Shown one piece after another: positions 53,511 through 62,687 of a stretch of 64,000 bases of DNA. The DNA lies in assembly GCF_963677005.1 (NCBI RefSeq), contig NZ_OY781616.1, forward strand, positions 1,901,501 through 1,965,500, read 5' to 3'. The notes beneath the pieces were generated by a model that was given only the letters and a program-made list of their open reading frames with translations, was not told where the DNA came from and made no database searches. The stretch comes from Maridesulfovibrio sp. (GTDB taxonomy: Bacteria; Desulfobacterota; Desulfovibrionia; Desulfovibrionales; Desulfovibrionaceae). Within the stretch, counting starts at the first letter, position 1, and every line of letters begins with the position of its first letter. The translations under genes and the position numbers were made by a program.

Positions 53511-55130
53511 ATGGACAATAAACGCGTTATTCTGGCAGTGGCCCTTTCAATGGTAGTCCTTCTCGGCTGGCAATTTATTTTTCCTCCCAAGCCGCAGCAG
53601 CCTGCTCCCGTAAAGCAGGAACAAACCGCTAAACAGAGCCAGGCCGTGGCGCCCGATGTGTCCGGTCCTGTTTCAGACCAGCTCCCAGACCCAGCTTCCA
53701 CTGCCGCTATTGTTTCCGCCAAGGGAACAAAGCTTACTGTTGAGACTCCCCTTTATACCGCAGTGATCAATTCACAGGGCGGACTTCTCGAAAATTTCAA
53801 GCTTAAAAAATTCAAACAGACCATCGCCAAGGATTCTCCGGACATGGATATGGTCGGAACGAATGCTTTGAACAAAGCTCCCATGGGACTCATCCTCAAC
53901 GGGATTCCCACATGGTCCGGCGGAGTCTGGGGATTTGAAGGTAAAGACCTCAAACTTGACGGCGAAAAGCTCGGCACCCTGGTTTTCCGCGGAGACGTGG
54001 AAGGATTCAGAATCGAACGCAGACTCACCTTCCATGCCGACAACTATCTCATCGACGAAGACCTGAGAATCATCAACGTATCCAATCCCAGTGCAACAGG
54101 ACGGCTGGCCTTTACCACCGCCACCAAAAGCCTGACAGCGGAAAACGACCGCTACAACCCCACCAGAATCGCATGGTTCGGTCCTGAAGGACTCAAGGAC
54201 GAAAACGACCGTGACGACCTGCGCGAAAAAGGCGTAACCGCCAGCGGGGAAATAGACTGGGCTGCAATTGATTCAAACTATTTCATCCTCGCCCTTGTTC
54301 CCGGTCCCGGAGATGTGACCATGAAGGGCAAACTGCAGGACGATATATTCCGTGTTGCTGCAGAGCAGAACGTGCTGTTCGACAAAGGCATTGAACGCAA
54401 ACTGGCATGTTCCTACTACTTCGGTCCCATGGAAGCCAAGCTGATGGAAAAGGTTCCCGGCCAGCTTGCCAAGGCTGTTGATTTCGGCTGGTTCGACATC
54501 ATAGCCAAACCGCTGGTCATAGCCCTCAAATGGTTCAACCAGTACACCCACAACTACGGGATATCCATCATTCTTCTCACCGTGGTCATCAAGATTCTCT
54601 TCTGGCCGCTGTCACAGAAAAGCTACAAGTCAATGGAGCAGATGAAGCGTTTACAGCCCATGATTGCCAAACTCCGCGAAAAGTATGGCGATGACAGGGA
54701 AGCGCTGAACAAGGAAACCATGCAGCTGTACAAGACATACAATGTCAACCCGGCGGGTGGATGCCTGCCCATGCTGCTGCAGATTCCGGTTTTCTTCGGG
54801 CTGTATAGAGCTTTGATGGGAACGGTTGCCCTCAGGCACGCCGATTTCATCCACTACCTGCCTTTTACCGATATAGTATGGCTCGCCGACCTTTCGGCCA
54901 AAGACCCGCTTTACATCACTCCGATCGTAATGGGTGCGACCATGTTCCTGCAGCAGAAAATGACCCCTTCGGCGGGAGATCCGACCCAGCAGAAAATCAT
55001 GATGTTTCTGCCCCTTGTGTTCACATTCATGTTCCTCAACTTCCCCGCGGGGCTGGTTGTGTACTGGATGGTGAACAACATTCTCTCAATTGCCCAGCAG
55101 TGGATGATGACTCGCAAGGTAAATAATTAA
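53511..55130 (+). CDS. yidC: Membrane protein insertase YidC
   Basis: 539 aa, inner membrane. N-terminal helix (RVILAVALSMVVLLGWQFIF), large periplasmic domain (about 60-330) and the C-terminal insertase region with LRPMIAKLREKYG-like cytosolic coiled coil and helices around YKTYNVNPAGGCLPMLLQIPVFFGLYRAL and VTMFLQQKMTPSAG. It inserts membrane proteins with or without Sec. It follows yidD and precedes jag, the usual order. Confidence 0.97.
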   Translation: MDNKRVILAVALSMVVLLGWQFIFPPKPQQPAPVKQEQTAKQSQAVAPDVSGPVSDQLPDPASTAAIVSAKGTKLTVETPLYTAVINSQGGLLENFKLKKFKQTIAKDSPDMDMVGTNALNKAPMGLILNGIPTWSGGVWGFEGKDLKLDGEKLGTLVFRGDVEGFRIERRLTFHADNYLIDEDLRIINVSNPSATGRLAFTTATKSLTAENDRYNPTRIAWFGPEGLKDENDRDDLREKGVTASGEIDWAAIDSNYFILALVPGPGDVTMKGKLQDDIFRVAAEQNVLFDKGIERKLACSYYFGPMEAKLMEKVPGQLAKAVDFGWFDIIAKPLVIALKWFNQYTHNYGISIILLTVVIKILFWPLSQKSYKSMEQMKRLQPMIAKLREKYGDDREALNKETMQLYKTYNVNPAGGCLPMLLQIPVFFGLYRALMGTVALRHADFIHYLPFTDIVWLADLSAKDPLYITPIVMGATMFLQQKMTPSAGDPTQQKIMMFLPLVFTFMFLNFPAGLVVYWMVNNILSIAQQWMMTRKVNN

Positions 55131-55181
55131 AGCAAGACAGCTGACCGGAGTTATTGGAGTGAAGAACAACCAGGAGACAGA

Positions 55182-56666
55182 ATGAGTGAATTCAAGGAAT
55201 TCCAGGGGAAAAATTTGGATGAGGCGATCAGCACCGCTTGTGATTACTTCAATCTGAATCGCGACAAACTAGAAATTGAAATTCTCAGCGGCGGTTCCAC
55301 CGGTGTCTTCGGGCTGGTGGGAAAAAAGAATGCCAAAGTCAAGGCCCGCCCCAGAGGAGGGGATAGTAAACCTCTGATCGAAGATGATTCAAGAAAAGGA
55401 AGGTCCCGCTCTCGCAGAAATGATGACCGGAGACCGCAGGCTCCTGCAGCAGAAAAACCGGTTCGGGAAGCTGTAACGGAACCCGCAGCCGCACCTGAGG
55501 AGGAACCTGCTGCACAGAAAACCGAAGTAGAAACACCGACAGCTTCCGATGCAGAAAATAATATTGCAGTCAGAGAAGAAACCGAACTGGCCGTAAAGCC
55601 GGAAAGTGAACTGGCTGTAAAGGAAGAAGCTCAGGTTCCCGCGATATCTGAAGAAGAAAGCAACACCGCTGAGCACGAAAACAATAGCGATGTTGATGAA
55701 AATGACTCCGAGGAAGAATACACCGAGCGTCGCAGCATCATGGAAGGCGACCCGGAAGAAATAGCCGCGGCAGTACGCGAGGCCCTTGAACTGATGATCG
55801 AACCGATCATACAGGCCAAACCGAATCTTGAAATAGAAGTCGGGGAAGACAGGGTAAATGTACTGGTCAACGATGAGGAAAATTCCGGTCTGATCATAGG
55901 ACGGGAAGGACAGACCTTGTCCTCTCTGCAGTACCTTTGCAACCGAATGGTTTCCAAAAAGCTGCAGACTTCCGTGCGGGTACAGATCGATACCGGTGAC
56001 TACCGTGAACGGCAGGATGAAAAGCTTCGCCAGTTGGCCTGGCATCTTGCCGACAAGGCCATGCACACCGGTCGAGTACAGTCCACCAAGCCTCTGAGCT
56101 CCTACCACCGCAGGGTGGTTCACATGGCTCTGCAGGAAGATAAGTACGTGAATACCCGCAGCAAGGGAGAAGGCCCCATGAAAAGGGTGCTGATTCTTCC
56201 GAGACGCAGTCGTGGCGGCAGCGGCAGCGGTAGACGCAATGACGGTTATCAGAAGAATGACCGCTACAATTCCCGCAGCAATGAGCGCCCCGAGCGTAAT
56301 GATCGCAACCGTCCGAGACGTGATCGCAACGACGGTTTTGATCGTAACGATAATTACGGAAACCGCCGCAACGATAACTACGGCGGAAGACGCAACGATA
56401 ACTACGGTGGCCAGCGCAACGATAATTACAGCAACCGCCGTAACGATAATTACGGTGGACAGCGTAATGACAATTACGGAAACCGCCGCAACGACAATTA
56501 CGGTGGCCAACGTAACGACAGTTACGGATACCGTCGTGATGAAAACTTCGGAAACCGGTATGACGATAATTTCGGAAACCGGCAGCCCCGCCAGAACAAC
56601 CGTCGCAATGACAAGGTCAAAGAAGGCGGTCCGGACGGTTTCAACAGCGAACAGTACAACCGTTAA
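55182..56666 (+). CDS. jag: Jag/KhpB RNA-binding protein with long repeat tail
   Basis: 494 aa against about 150-250 for most Jag proteins. Jag-N domain (1-55), an acidic Glu/Pro/Ala-rich linker (about 60-195), KH domain with LIIGREGQTLSSLQYL (about 225-300), R3H domain with HRRVVHMALQ (about 300-345), then a Gly/Ser/Arg hinge and ten units of the type RNDNYGGx. The tail resembles disordered RGG-like RNA-binding regions. KhpB proteins bind many transcripts; the tail is not a usual part. It sits between yidC and mnmE. Confidence 0.93.
   Translation: MSEFKEFQGKNLDEAISTACDYFNLNRDKLEIEILSGGSTGVFGLVGKKNAKVKARPRGGDSKPLIEDDSRKGRSRSRRNDDRRPQAPAAEKPVREAVTEPAAAPEEEPAAQKTEVETPTASDAENNIAVREETELAVKPESELAVKEEAQVPAISEEESNTAEHENNSDVDENDSEEEYTERRSIMEGDPEEIAAAVREALELMIEPIIQAKPNLEIEVGEDRVNVLVNDEENSGLIIGREGQTLSSLQYLCNRMVSKKLQTSVRVQIDTGDYRERQDEKLRQLAWHLADKAMHTGRVQSTKPLSSYHRRVVHMALQEDKYVNTRSKGEGPMKRVLILPRRSRGGSGSGRRNDGYQKNDRYNSRSNERPERNDRNRPRRDRNDGFDRNDNYGNRRNDNYGGRRNDNYGGQRNDNYSNRRNDNYGGQRNDNYGNRRNDNYGGQRNDSYGYRRDENFGNRYDDNFGNRQPRQNNRRNDKVKEGGPDGFNSEQYNR
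56343..56582 (+). repeat. Tandem 24-bp repeat within jag
   Basis: Ten units of 24 bases encoding RNDNYGNR, RNDNYGGR, RNDNYGGQ and variants, the last ones drifting to RDENFGNR and YDDNFGNR. Codons vary between units, so selection on the protein sequence, not a recent DNA expansion, is suggested for part of the array. Confidence 0.85.
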
Positions 56667-56700
56667 TAAGTCTGTTCACGAGCGGTTGATAACGACTTTA

Positions 56701-56732
56701 AAGCACCCCGTGGACTTTGTCTGCGGGGTGCT
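56701..56732 (+). terminator. Terminator-like hairpin between jag and mnmE
   Basis: Arms AAGCACCCCG and CGGGGTGCTT, 10 bp, loop of 12. The following U-tract is weak (CACTTTG), so read-through to mnmE is likely. Confidence 0.6.
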
Positions 56733-56753
56733 TCACTTTGAGAGGACCCTCAT

Positions 56754-58139
56754 ATGGCGCTGACTTCCACTGGCACAATAGCCGCCATTGCCACTCCCCC
56801 TGGAGACGGAGGAGTGGGAATAATCCGCATCAGCGGGGAAATATCCCGTTCCATTGCCTGCGAAATTTTCCGGCCGTCGGGGAAAAAGTTTTCCGGATTC
56901 AAGCCCTACACCATGCACTACGGCAGCATCGCCGACAGTTCCGGTATTGAGATAGATGATGTCCTGTGCGTATTCATGCCCGGACCGAACTCCTACACCG
57001 GAGAAGACACCATCGAGATCAACTGCCACGGCGGCAGGGCCATTTTGCGTGCGGTGCTGGATGAGGTGCTTGCACGCGGATCCAGAATGGCCAACCCCGG
57101 CGAGTTCACTCTCCGGGCGTTTCTCAATGGTCGCATGGACCTGACTCAGGCTGAAGCAGTGGCCGAAATGATTCATGCCCCCTCCAAGGGAGCGGCACAA
57201 CTCGCCAAGGTAAAACTTTCCGGGGTTCTGGGTGAACGTATTGCAGAACTTCGAAAGAACCTTGAATCCCTGCGTGCCCGGCTCTGCGTGGCTGTTGATT
57301 TTCCAGAAGATGAACTGGAATGCCTTCCCCTTGATGAAATGAAAGAGGAAATAAGCGAAGCTGCAGCCAGAATCACCAGACTTCTGGCCGGAGTGGAACG
57401 TACTCGCGCCTGGAGGGAAGGAGCACTGGCCGTACTCTCCGGAAAAGTCAACGCCGGGAAATCTAGCCTGCTGAATGCCCTGCTGGGCCGCAACCGGGCC
57501 ATTGTAACCGACATCCCCGGTACAACCCGTGATTTCATTGAGGAAACATTGAACCTCGACGGTCTGCAAGTACGCCTTGCCGATACAGCCGGTCTGCGTG
57601 AAACCGATGATGCCGTGGAGCAGGCAGGCCTGGACATGGGCCGCGACCTGGCAGAACAGGCAGATCTTGTACTGCTTATTGTTGACGGATCACAGCCTTT
57701 TTCCGCAGAAGACCTGTCCCGAGCCTTTTCTCCGGAAAGCGGCAAATGCATCGCTGTAGTAAATAAATGTGATCTGGAACAGGCATCCCCTGCTCCGGCT
57801 GAAGTACTGAAAAGCTCCGGGTACGATGTAATTGAAATTTCTGCCAAAAAGGGACAAGGTATCGACGAACTGGCCGACATGATCCGTATGCGGATTCTGG
57901 AAGGCGCCGGAGAACCGGACCCGGATGAACTGGTCCCCAACTCCCGCCAGGCCGCCAACCTCAGGAAGGCACTTGCTGAGCTTCAAGCCCTTGTAGAAGA
58001 TATAAACATGCAGATTCCGTACGATCTGCTCGGCGTGCGCCTGGAATCTGCCACAAGCGCCCTTTCCGAAATCACCGGAGAAATAACTCCTCAGGAAGTG
58101 TTGAACTCCATTTTCGATAATTTTTGTGTGGGGAAATAA
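56754..58139 (+). CDS. mnmE: tRNA modification GTPase MnmE
   Basis: 461 aa. With MnmG it modifies U34 of tRNAs. N-terminal tetrahydrofolate domain (TIAAIATPPGDGGVGIIRISG), internal G domain with P-loop GKVNAGKSS, DTAGLRE, and NKCD, and the C-terminal FDNFCVGK, the family's C-x-GK end. GAGAGG lies before the ATG. The next gene follows after 2 bases. Confidence 0.98.
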   Translation: MALTSTGTIAAIATPPGDGGVGIIRISGEISRSIACEIFRPSGKKFSGFKPYTMHYGSIADSSGIEIDDVLCVFMPGPNSYTGEDTIEINCHGGRAILRAVLDEVLARGSRMANPGEFTLRAFLNGRMDLTQAEAVAEMIHAPSKGAAQLAKVKLSGVLGERIAELRKNLESLRARLCVAVDFPEDELECLPLDEMKEEISEAAARITRLLAGVERTRAWREGALAVLSGKVNAGKSSLLNALLGRNRAIVTDIPGTTRDFIEETLNLDGLQVRLADTAGLRETDDAVEQAGLDMGRDLAEQADLVLLIVDGSQPFSAEDLSRAFSPESGKCIAVVNKCDLEQASPAPAEVLKSSGYDVIEISAKKGQGIDELADMIRMRILEGAGEPDPDELVPNSRQAANLRKALAELQALVEDINMQIPYDLLGVRLESATSALSEITGEITPQEVLNSIFDNFCVGK

Positions 58140-58141
58140 AA

Positions 58142-58396
58142 ATGGAAAGCAAATTTGTAGACCTCAAAGCGGTCTCCTGCGGCCTTGTGCCCATCATTGT
58201 CAATCATCTGGACACCTGCTCAAACCCGGTTGTCGAGTTTCAGATCAGGCTTGGTATACGAGAAGAAATTCTCAACGGATTCGGAACCGGCGGCAACTGG
58301 CAGATAGAAGTAATCGACGACCTCGGCTGTGACAGACTGCGCTTCACCCGCCGCAGGCCCGAAGATGAAGACAGGCTGAACATCGTGGAGTATTGA
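58142..58396 (+). CDS. Small conserved-looking protein after mnmE
   Basis: 84 aa. No family recognised. It starts 2 bases after mnmE. Features: MESKFVDLKAVSCGLVPIIV, a basic region LRFTRRRPEDEDR near the end. Composition suggests a soluble protein. Co-translation with mnmE is likely. Confidence 0.7.
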   Translation: MESKFVDLKAVSCGLVPIIVNHLDTCSNPVVEFQIRLGIREEILNGFGTGGNWQIEVIDDLGCDRLRFTRRRPEDEDRLNIVEY

Positions 58397-58441
58397 GTAA
58401 AGTATTAAATACCTTTTGCGGAGTAATTTTGCAAAATGCTT

Positions 58442-58471
58442 TAATGCCCCGGCAGGCTTGCCGGGGACATT
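58442..58471. terminator. Bidirectional terminator
   Basis: Stem CCCCGGCA/TGCCGGGG (loop GGCT) with flanking TAATG/CATTA. It lies between convergent genes ending at 58396 and 58483. Confidence 0.75.
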
Positions 58472-58482
58472 ATATTCTGTAA

Positions 58483-60948
58483 TTAAGACGGAATCCGCTT
58501 GATGCCCCATATATCTGCGGCATATTCGAGCATGGTCCGGTCCGTGGAGAATTTGCCCATCCGGGCGGTGTTCAAAATAGCTTTTCTCGCCCAGAGTGAA
58601 GGATCGGCATAATCCCTGTCCACCCTTGCCTGCGCTTCGATATAGGACATGAAATCTGCAAGGTGCATATATTTTTCATTGTCGCACAGCAGCCTGTCCA
58701 CAATCCAGCGGAACAGCCCGTGATCACGGGGAGAAAAACGATTCTCCAACAGGGCGCCCAGCACCTGCCTGATCTCGCTCGAACTGCTGTAGATATCATG
58801 CGGCCGGTACGATCCGCTTGAAAGCGACTGCTCCACCTGTTCCTCGCGTAATCCGAACAGATAAAAATTATCCTCCCCTACCTCTTCCAGCATCTCGATG
58901 TTAGCGCCGTCAAAGGTGCCGATGGTCAGGGCCCCGTTCATGGCGAACTTCATGTTTCCGGTTCCTGACGCCTCGGTCCCGGCAGTGGAAATCTGTTCGC
59001 TCAGATCACAGGCCGGAATAATCTTTTCCGCCAGTGAAACACGGTAGTCGGGAAGAAAAGCAACCCGTATGAGCCCCCTTACTCTGGGATCACTGTTGAC
59101 CACTTCGCCGACACTGTGGATGAGCTTGATTATCTGCTTTGCCTCCCAGTATCCGGGCGCGGCCTTACCTGCGAAAATGAATGTACGCTGACAAAGCGGC
59201 TCAATTCCATGGTCCACAATCTGCAGGTACATGTGCATGATGTGGAGCACATTCAGGAGTTGGCGCTTGTATTCATGGATGCGCTTGGCCTGAATATCGA
59301 AAATTGAATCCGGGGAAGCGGGAATGCCTAACGACGAATGTATGTAGTTGCCGAGGCTGATTTTATTCTCCCGCTTCGCAGCCATGAAAAGAGCCTGAAA
59401 ATCGGCATTGTCTGCATGATTTTCAAGTTTTTTCAGTTGCGACAGGTCGGTAATCCATCCCTTGCCCACGGTATCGGTCAGCAGACCGGCCAGCTGCGGA
59501 TTTGCCTTAAGGAGCCAGCGGCGTGGGGTGACTCCGTTGGTCTTGTTGTTGAATTTTTCAGGATCAAGCTCGCAAAAATCCGGGAACAGTCTGGTTTTGA
59601 CCAGTTCGGAATGCAGTTCGGAAACTCCGTTGACCGAATGTGAACCGATGACCGCAAGGTTGGCCATGCGGACCTTTTTGTCTCCTTCTTCGCAGATAAG
59701 CGACATACGCCGCAACTTATCCGTATTGCCGGGATAAATATTCTTTACCCGGTCAAGAAACCGGCTGTTTATCTCGTAAATGATCTGCAGATGCCTTGGC
59801 AGAACCTTTTCCAGCAGGGATACAGACCATTGCTCAAGGGCCTCCGGCAGCAGGGTATGGTTTGTGTAGGCGCAGGTCGCTTTCGTAATTTCCCAGGCCC
59901 GATCCCACTCAATGCGCTTTTCGTCCACCAGAAAGCGCATCAGTTCGGCCACGGTCAGGGCCGGATGCGTGTCGTTAAGCTGAATGGCAACATAATCGGC
60001 AAACTCGTCAAAATTCCTGTTCTGGACCATAAATCTGCGGGTGATATCCCTCAAACCGCAGGCCACCAGAAAATACTCCTGTACAAGTCGCAGTTCCTTT
60101 CCGAAGGAGACCGATTCCGTGGGGTAGAGCACCTTGGAGACCATCTCGGATTCAATCTTGCGCTGTACGGCACGGATGTAGTCCCCGTGGTTGAATATCT
60201 CCATATCGAAATTTCTGGAGGCCTTGGCGGCGAACAAGCGCAGATAGTTAACGGTCTTTCCGCCGTATCCGACAATCGGGATATCGTAGGGAACGCCTAC
60301 AATATCCTCCCAATCCATCCACATGGGCAGATACTCCCCGTCCGGTCCGACCGAATTTTCCACCCGCCCGTAAAGGGGAATGATCACGGCCTGATCCGGC
60401 CTCGCAATCTGCAGGGGCATTCCTTCCATCATCCAGTAATCGGCAAGTTCCTTCTGGTACCCGTTATGGATTGCCTGCCGGAACAACCCGTACTCGTAGT
60501 GTATGCCGTATCCGCATCCGGGCATATCGAGTGTAGCAAGGGAATCCAGAAAACAGGCCGCAAGGCGTCCCAGCCCCCCGTTGCCGAGCGCGGGATCGCG
60601 TTCGCTTGCGCGGACCTCGTCAAGGTCGAATCCCATATCCTTGAAAATATCCTCACAGAGGTCGAGAATTTCCATGTTGCACAGAGAATTTCCGAGGCAG
60701 CGGCCAAGCAGGTACTCTATGGAAAAATAATACATGCGCTTGGCACCCGCATCCCTGTAGCGGTCACGGGTCAGCATCATACGCTCAACAAGACGATCTC
60801 GGAGCGCAAGGGCAAGAGCCTTGCCCATATCCCGCTCATTGGCCCAGGACATTTCCTTGCTCAGAGAATAGACAACATGATCTCTGATATCGGAGGTCAG
60901 ACTTTCTCGATCATTCTTCTTTTTTATCTGAAACGAACTTCTGCTCAT
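58483..60948 (-). CDS. glgP: Glycogen/maltodextrin phosphorylase
   Basis: 821 aa, GT35. Releases glucose-1-phosphate from alpha-1,4-glucan. The phosphorylase core is seen: YFSIEYLLGRCLGNSLCNM, GYGIHYEYGLFRQ, and the PLP lysine region EASGTGNMKFAMNGALTIGTFDGAN. AAGGAG precedes the ATG at 60948 by 5 bases. It is probably part of the same glycogen pathway as malQ at 36727-38238. No glgA or glgB is present in the window. Confidence 0.96.
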   Translation of the reverse strand: MSRSSFQIKKKNDRESLTSDIRDHVVYSLSKEMSWANERDMGKALALALRDRLVERMMLTRDRYRDAGAKRMYYFSIEYLLGRCLGNSLCNMEILDLCEDIFKDMGFDLDEVRASERDPALGNGGLGRLAACFLDSLATLDMPGCGYGIHYEYGLFRQAIHNGYQKELADYWMMEGMPLQIARPDQAVIIPLYGRVENSVGPDGEYLPMWMDWEDIVGVPYDIPIVGYGGKTVNYLRLFAAKASRNFDMEIFNHGDYIRAVQRKIESEMVSKVLYPTESVSFGKELRLVQEYFLVACGLRDITRRFMVQNRNFDEFADYVAIQLNDTHPALTVAELMRFLVDEKRIEWDRAWEITKATCAYTNHTLLPEALEQWSVSLLEKVLPRHLQIIYEINSRFLDRVKNIYPGNTDKLRRMSLICEEGDKKVRMANLAVIGSHSVNGVSELHSELVKTRLFPDFCELDPEKFNNKTNGVTPRRWLLKANPQLAGLLTDTVGKGWITDLSQLKKLENHADNADFQALFMAAKRENKISLGNYIHSSLGIPASPDSIFDIQAKRIHEYKRQLLNVLHIMHMYLQIVDHGIEPLCQRTFIFAGKAAPGYWEAKQIIKLIHSVGEVVNSDPRVRGLIRVAFLPDYRVSLAEKIIPACDLSEQISTAGTEASGTGNMKFAMNGALTIGTFDGANIEMLEEVGEDNFYLFGLREEQVEQSLSSGSYRPHDIYSSSSEIRQVLGALLENRFSPRDHGLFRWIVDRLLCDNEKYMHLADFMSYIEAQARVDRDYADPSLWARKAILNTARMGKFSTDRTMLEYAADIWGIKRIPS

Positions 60949-61176
60949 ACCTACTCCTTGAGAATCTGCCTGCGTCATGCTTTCTAAACAATTTGCCGTG
61001 TGGCATCCGGCAATTACTACTCCGGATACAGTCTATCCGCCGCCCTGATTATACTGCCAAATCCGGCCGTTACGTCTGTTTTAAATCGGTAACCGAAGTC
61101 TAGTCACGTATTCCGTATTTGAACCGACAAAGGCTGAAGAGACAATAGCAGGATGTGCGCCCCAAAGCCAGATCAA

Positions 61177-61209
61177 ATAAAAAAACGGCAGGCCGAAAAG
61201 CCCGCCGTT
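61177..61209 (-). terminator. Intrinsic terminator after tupC
   Basis: Minus-strand stem AACGGCGGGC/GCCTGCCGTT (one mismatch) followed by TTTTTTTATT. It lies 26 bases after the tupC stop. Confidence 0.88.
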
Positions 61210-61234
61210 CCAATGCGAAATATTTCAGAATTCA

Positions 61235-61888
61235 TCAATCTTTCAGACGTCCGCCCCCGAACCTGTATATGGTGTCCGAGACATCTCTGAGCCATGAATG
61301 GTCATGGCTGACAATGACAAGAGTCGTTCCGTTCTTCTCCTTGGCGGAAACAGCCGCGTCATGTATCAGCATCGTGCTTTCACGGTCCAGACTTGCCGTG
61401 GGCTCGTCCAGAAGCAGAACGCGCGGATTAATGGCCAGACGGGCGGCCAGAGCCACTCTCTGGGCTTCCCCTCCGGATAGTTCAAACCACTGCCGGTTGC
61501 CGAACCGCACCGGATCGAGACCGACTGCCTGCAGGGAACTGCCGACCGCTTTTCCTATTTCAGACTTACCTGCTCCACGCAGTTCAAGACCGTAAGCCAC
61601 GTTACGGAATACGGATCTCTTGAGCAGATAAGGCTCCTGGGTAAGCATGGTAACTTCCCGCCTGAGCGCTGCGTAATTACCCTCTACTTTTACTCCGTCA
61701 TAAAAGACATTACCGCTGGTCGGAGTATCGAGAAACGCCAGAATTCTCATCAGCGTACTTTTTCCGCAGCCGTTATGACCGGCAAGTCCTACGATGCTTC
61801 CCTCTTTGACAACAAAAGATTCCAGTTCCAGCACTGTCCGGTCGTTATACTGCTGCCTGATTCCGGAAAGCCGGTACAAGTCATTCAT
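61235..61888 (-). CDS. tupC: Tungstate ABC transporter ATPase
   Basis: 217 aa. Walker A GHNGCGKST, signature LSGGEAQR, Walker B LLLDEPTASLD, H-loop SHD. With TupA and TupB it forms the high-affinity tungstate importer. The ATG at 61888 overlaps the tupB stop (TGATG); a GTG at 61891 is also possible. Confidence 0.92.
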   Translation of the reverse strand: MNDLYRLSGIRQQYNDRTVLELESFVVKEGSIVGLAGHNGCGKSTLMRILAFLDTPTSGNVFYDGVKVEGNYAALRREVTMLTQEPYLLKRSVFRNVAYGLELRGAGKSEIGKAVGSSLQAVGLDPVRFGNRQWFELSGGEAQRVALAARLAINPRVLLLDEPTASLDRESTMLIHDAAVSAKEKNGTTLVIVSHDHSWLRDVSDTIYRFGGGRLKD

Positions 61889-62583
61889 CACTGCCCTGCT
61901 CTCCTGCGTATACCGGCCATCATGAAATTGACCGCAAATGCGATCAGCATCAACACAAGCCCAAGCGCTATGCCCATGGCAAACTCTCCCTTGCCGGTTT
62001 CAAGAGCTATGGCCGTGGTTATGGTCCGGGTATGCCATTTTATGTTTCCCCCGACCATCATGGATATTCCGATTTCGGAAACAATGCGGCCGTAAGCGGC
62101 GGCAGCGGCAAGGAGCAGACTGTATCGTGCTTCCCAGAGAGTGGTAAGGAGAACCTGATTGTGTGCTGCGCCCAAGGTAAGAAGAGTGTTTTTGAGCCTC
62201 CGGTCCAGACTTTCAACGGCGGTAGCCATCATGGCCACGACCACGGGAAGTCCAAGCAGGGTCTGGCCTATGGCAATCCCCGGAATGGTGAAAAGAAGTC
62301 CCATTTCACCCATGGGACCTTTGCGGGAAAGCAAAGCGTAAACAAGCAGCCCGATTACTACAGTGGGAAAAGACAGCAGGCTGTCAACCATCGTGCGCAT
62401 GGTCCGCTTGCCGTAAAAATCATGATATCCGAGCATGAAGCCAAGCGGAGCACCTATTGCCAGACTGGCCAGGATGGAAATAGTTGAAACGCTCAGTGTT
62501 GTTCCTATGGCCGAATAGGTTTCCGGATCACCGGAGAACAGAAGCGCAAAAGCATGCATGAGGCCGCTTAAAATAAAATCCAT
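61888..62583 (-). CDS. tupB: Tungstate ABC transporter permease
   Basis: 231 aa, about six membrane helices. The TupB family segments PTVVIGLLVYALLSRKGP, PGIAIGQTLLGLP and the EAA-like loop LLAAAAAYGRIVSEIGISMMVGGNI are visible. It starts 104 bases after tupA, with a perfect hairpin in between. Confidence 0.93.
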   Translation of the reverse strand: MDFILSGLMHAFALLFSGDPETYSAIGTTLSVSTISILASLAIGAPLGFMLGYHDFYGKRTMRTMVDSLLSFPTVVIGLLVYALLSRKGPMGEMGLLFTIPGIAIGQTLLGLPVVVAMMATAVESLDRRLKNTLLTLGAAHNQVLLTTLWEARYSLLLAAAAAYGRIVSEIGISMMVGGNIKWHTRTITTAIALETGKGEFAMGIALGLVLMLIAFAVNFMMAGIRRRAGQ

Positions 62584-62652
62584 ACATTTTACCTGGCGTT
62601 CAGGCAGCCGGTTAAAGAGTTTGAAAGGCGGTACAGGTCAGCCGGCTACAGG

Positions 62653-62680
62653 TCCCCGGAGACCGCAGGGTCTCCGGGGA
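62653..62680 (-). promoter_or_regulatory. Perfect 12-bp hairpin between tupA and tupB
   Basis: Arms TCCCCGGAGACC and GGTCTCCGGGGA with a 4-base loop, 8 bases after the tupA stop. No U-tract follows, so it more likely protects the tupA mRNA 3' end, giving more binding protein than permease, than terminates fully. Confidence 0.65.
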
Positions 62681-62687
62681 AAACAGA

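Noticed and set aside
56212-56763. 183-codon Thr/Ala/Val-rich frame overlapping the jag tail
   Set aside because: It is an alternate-frame reading of the repetitive tail; composition follows the repeat and there is no proper start site.
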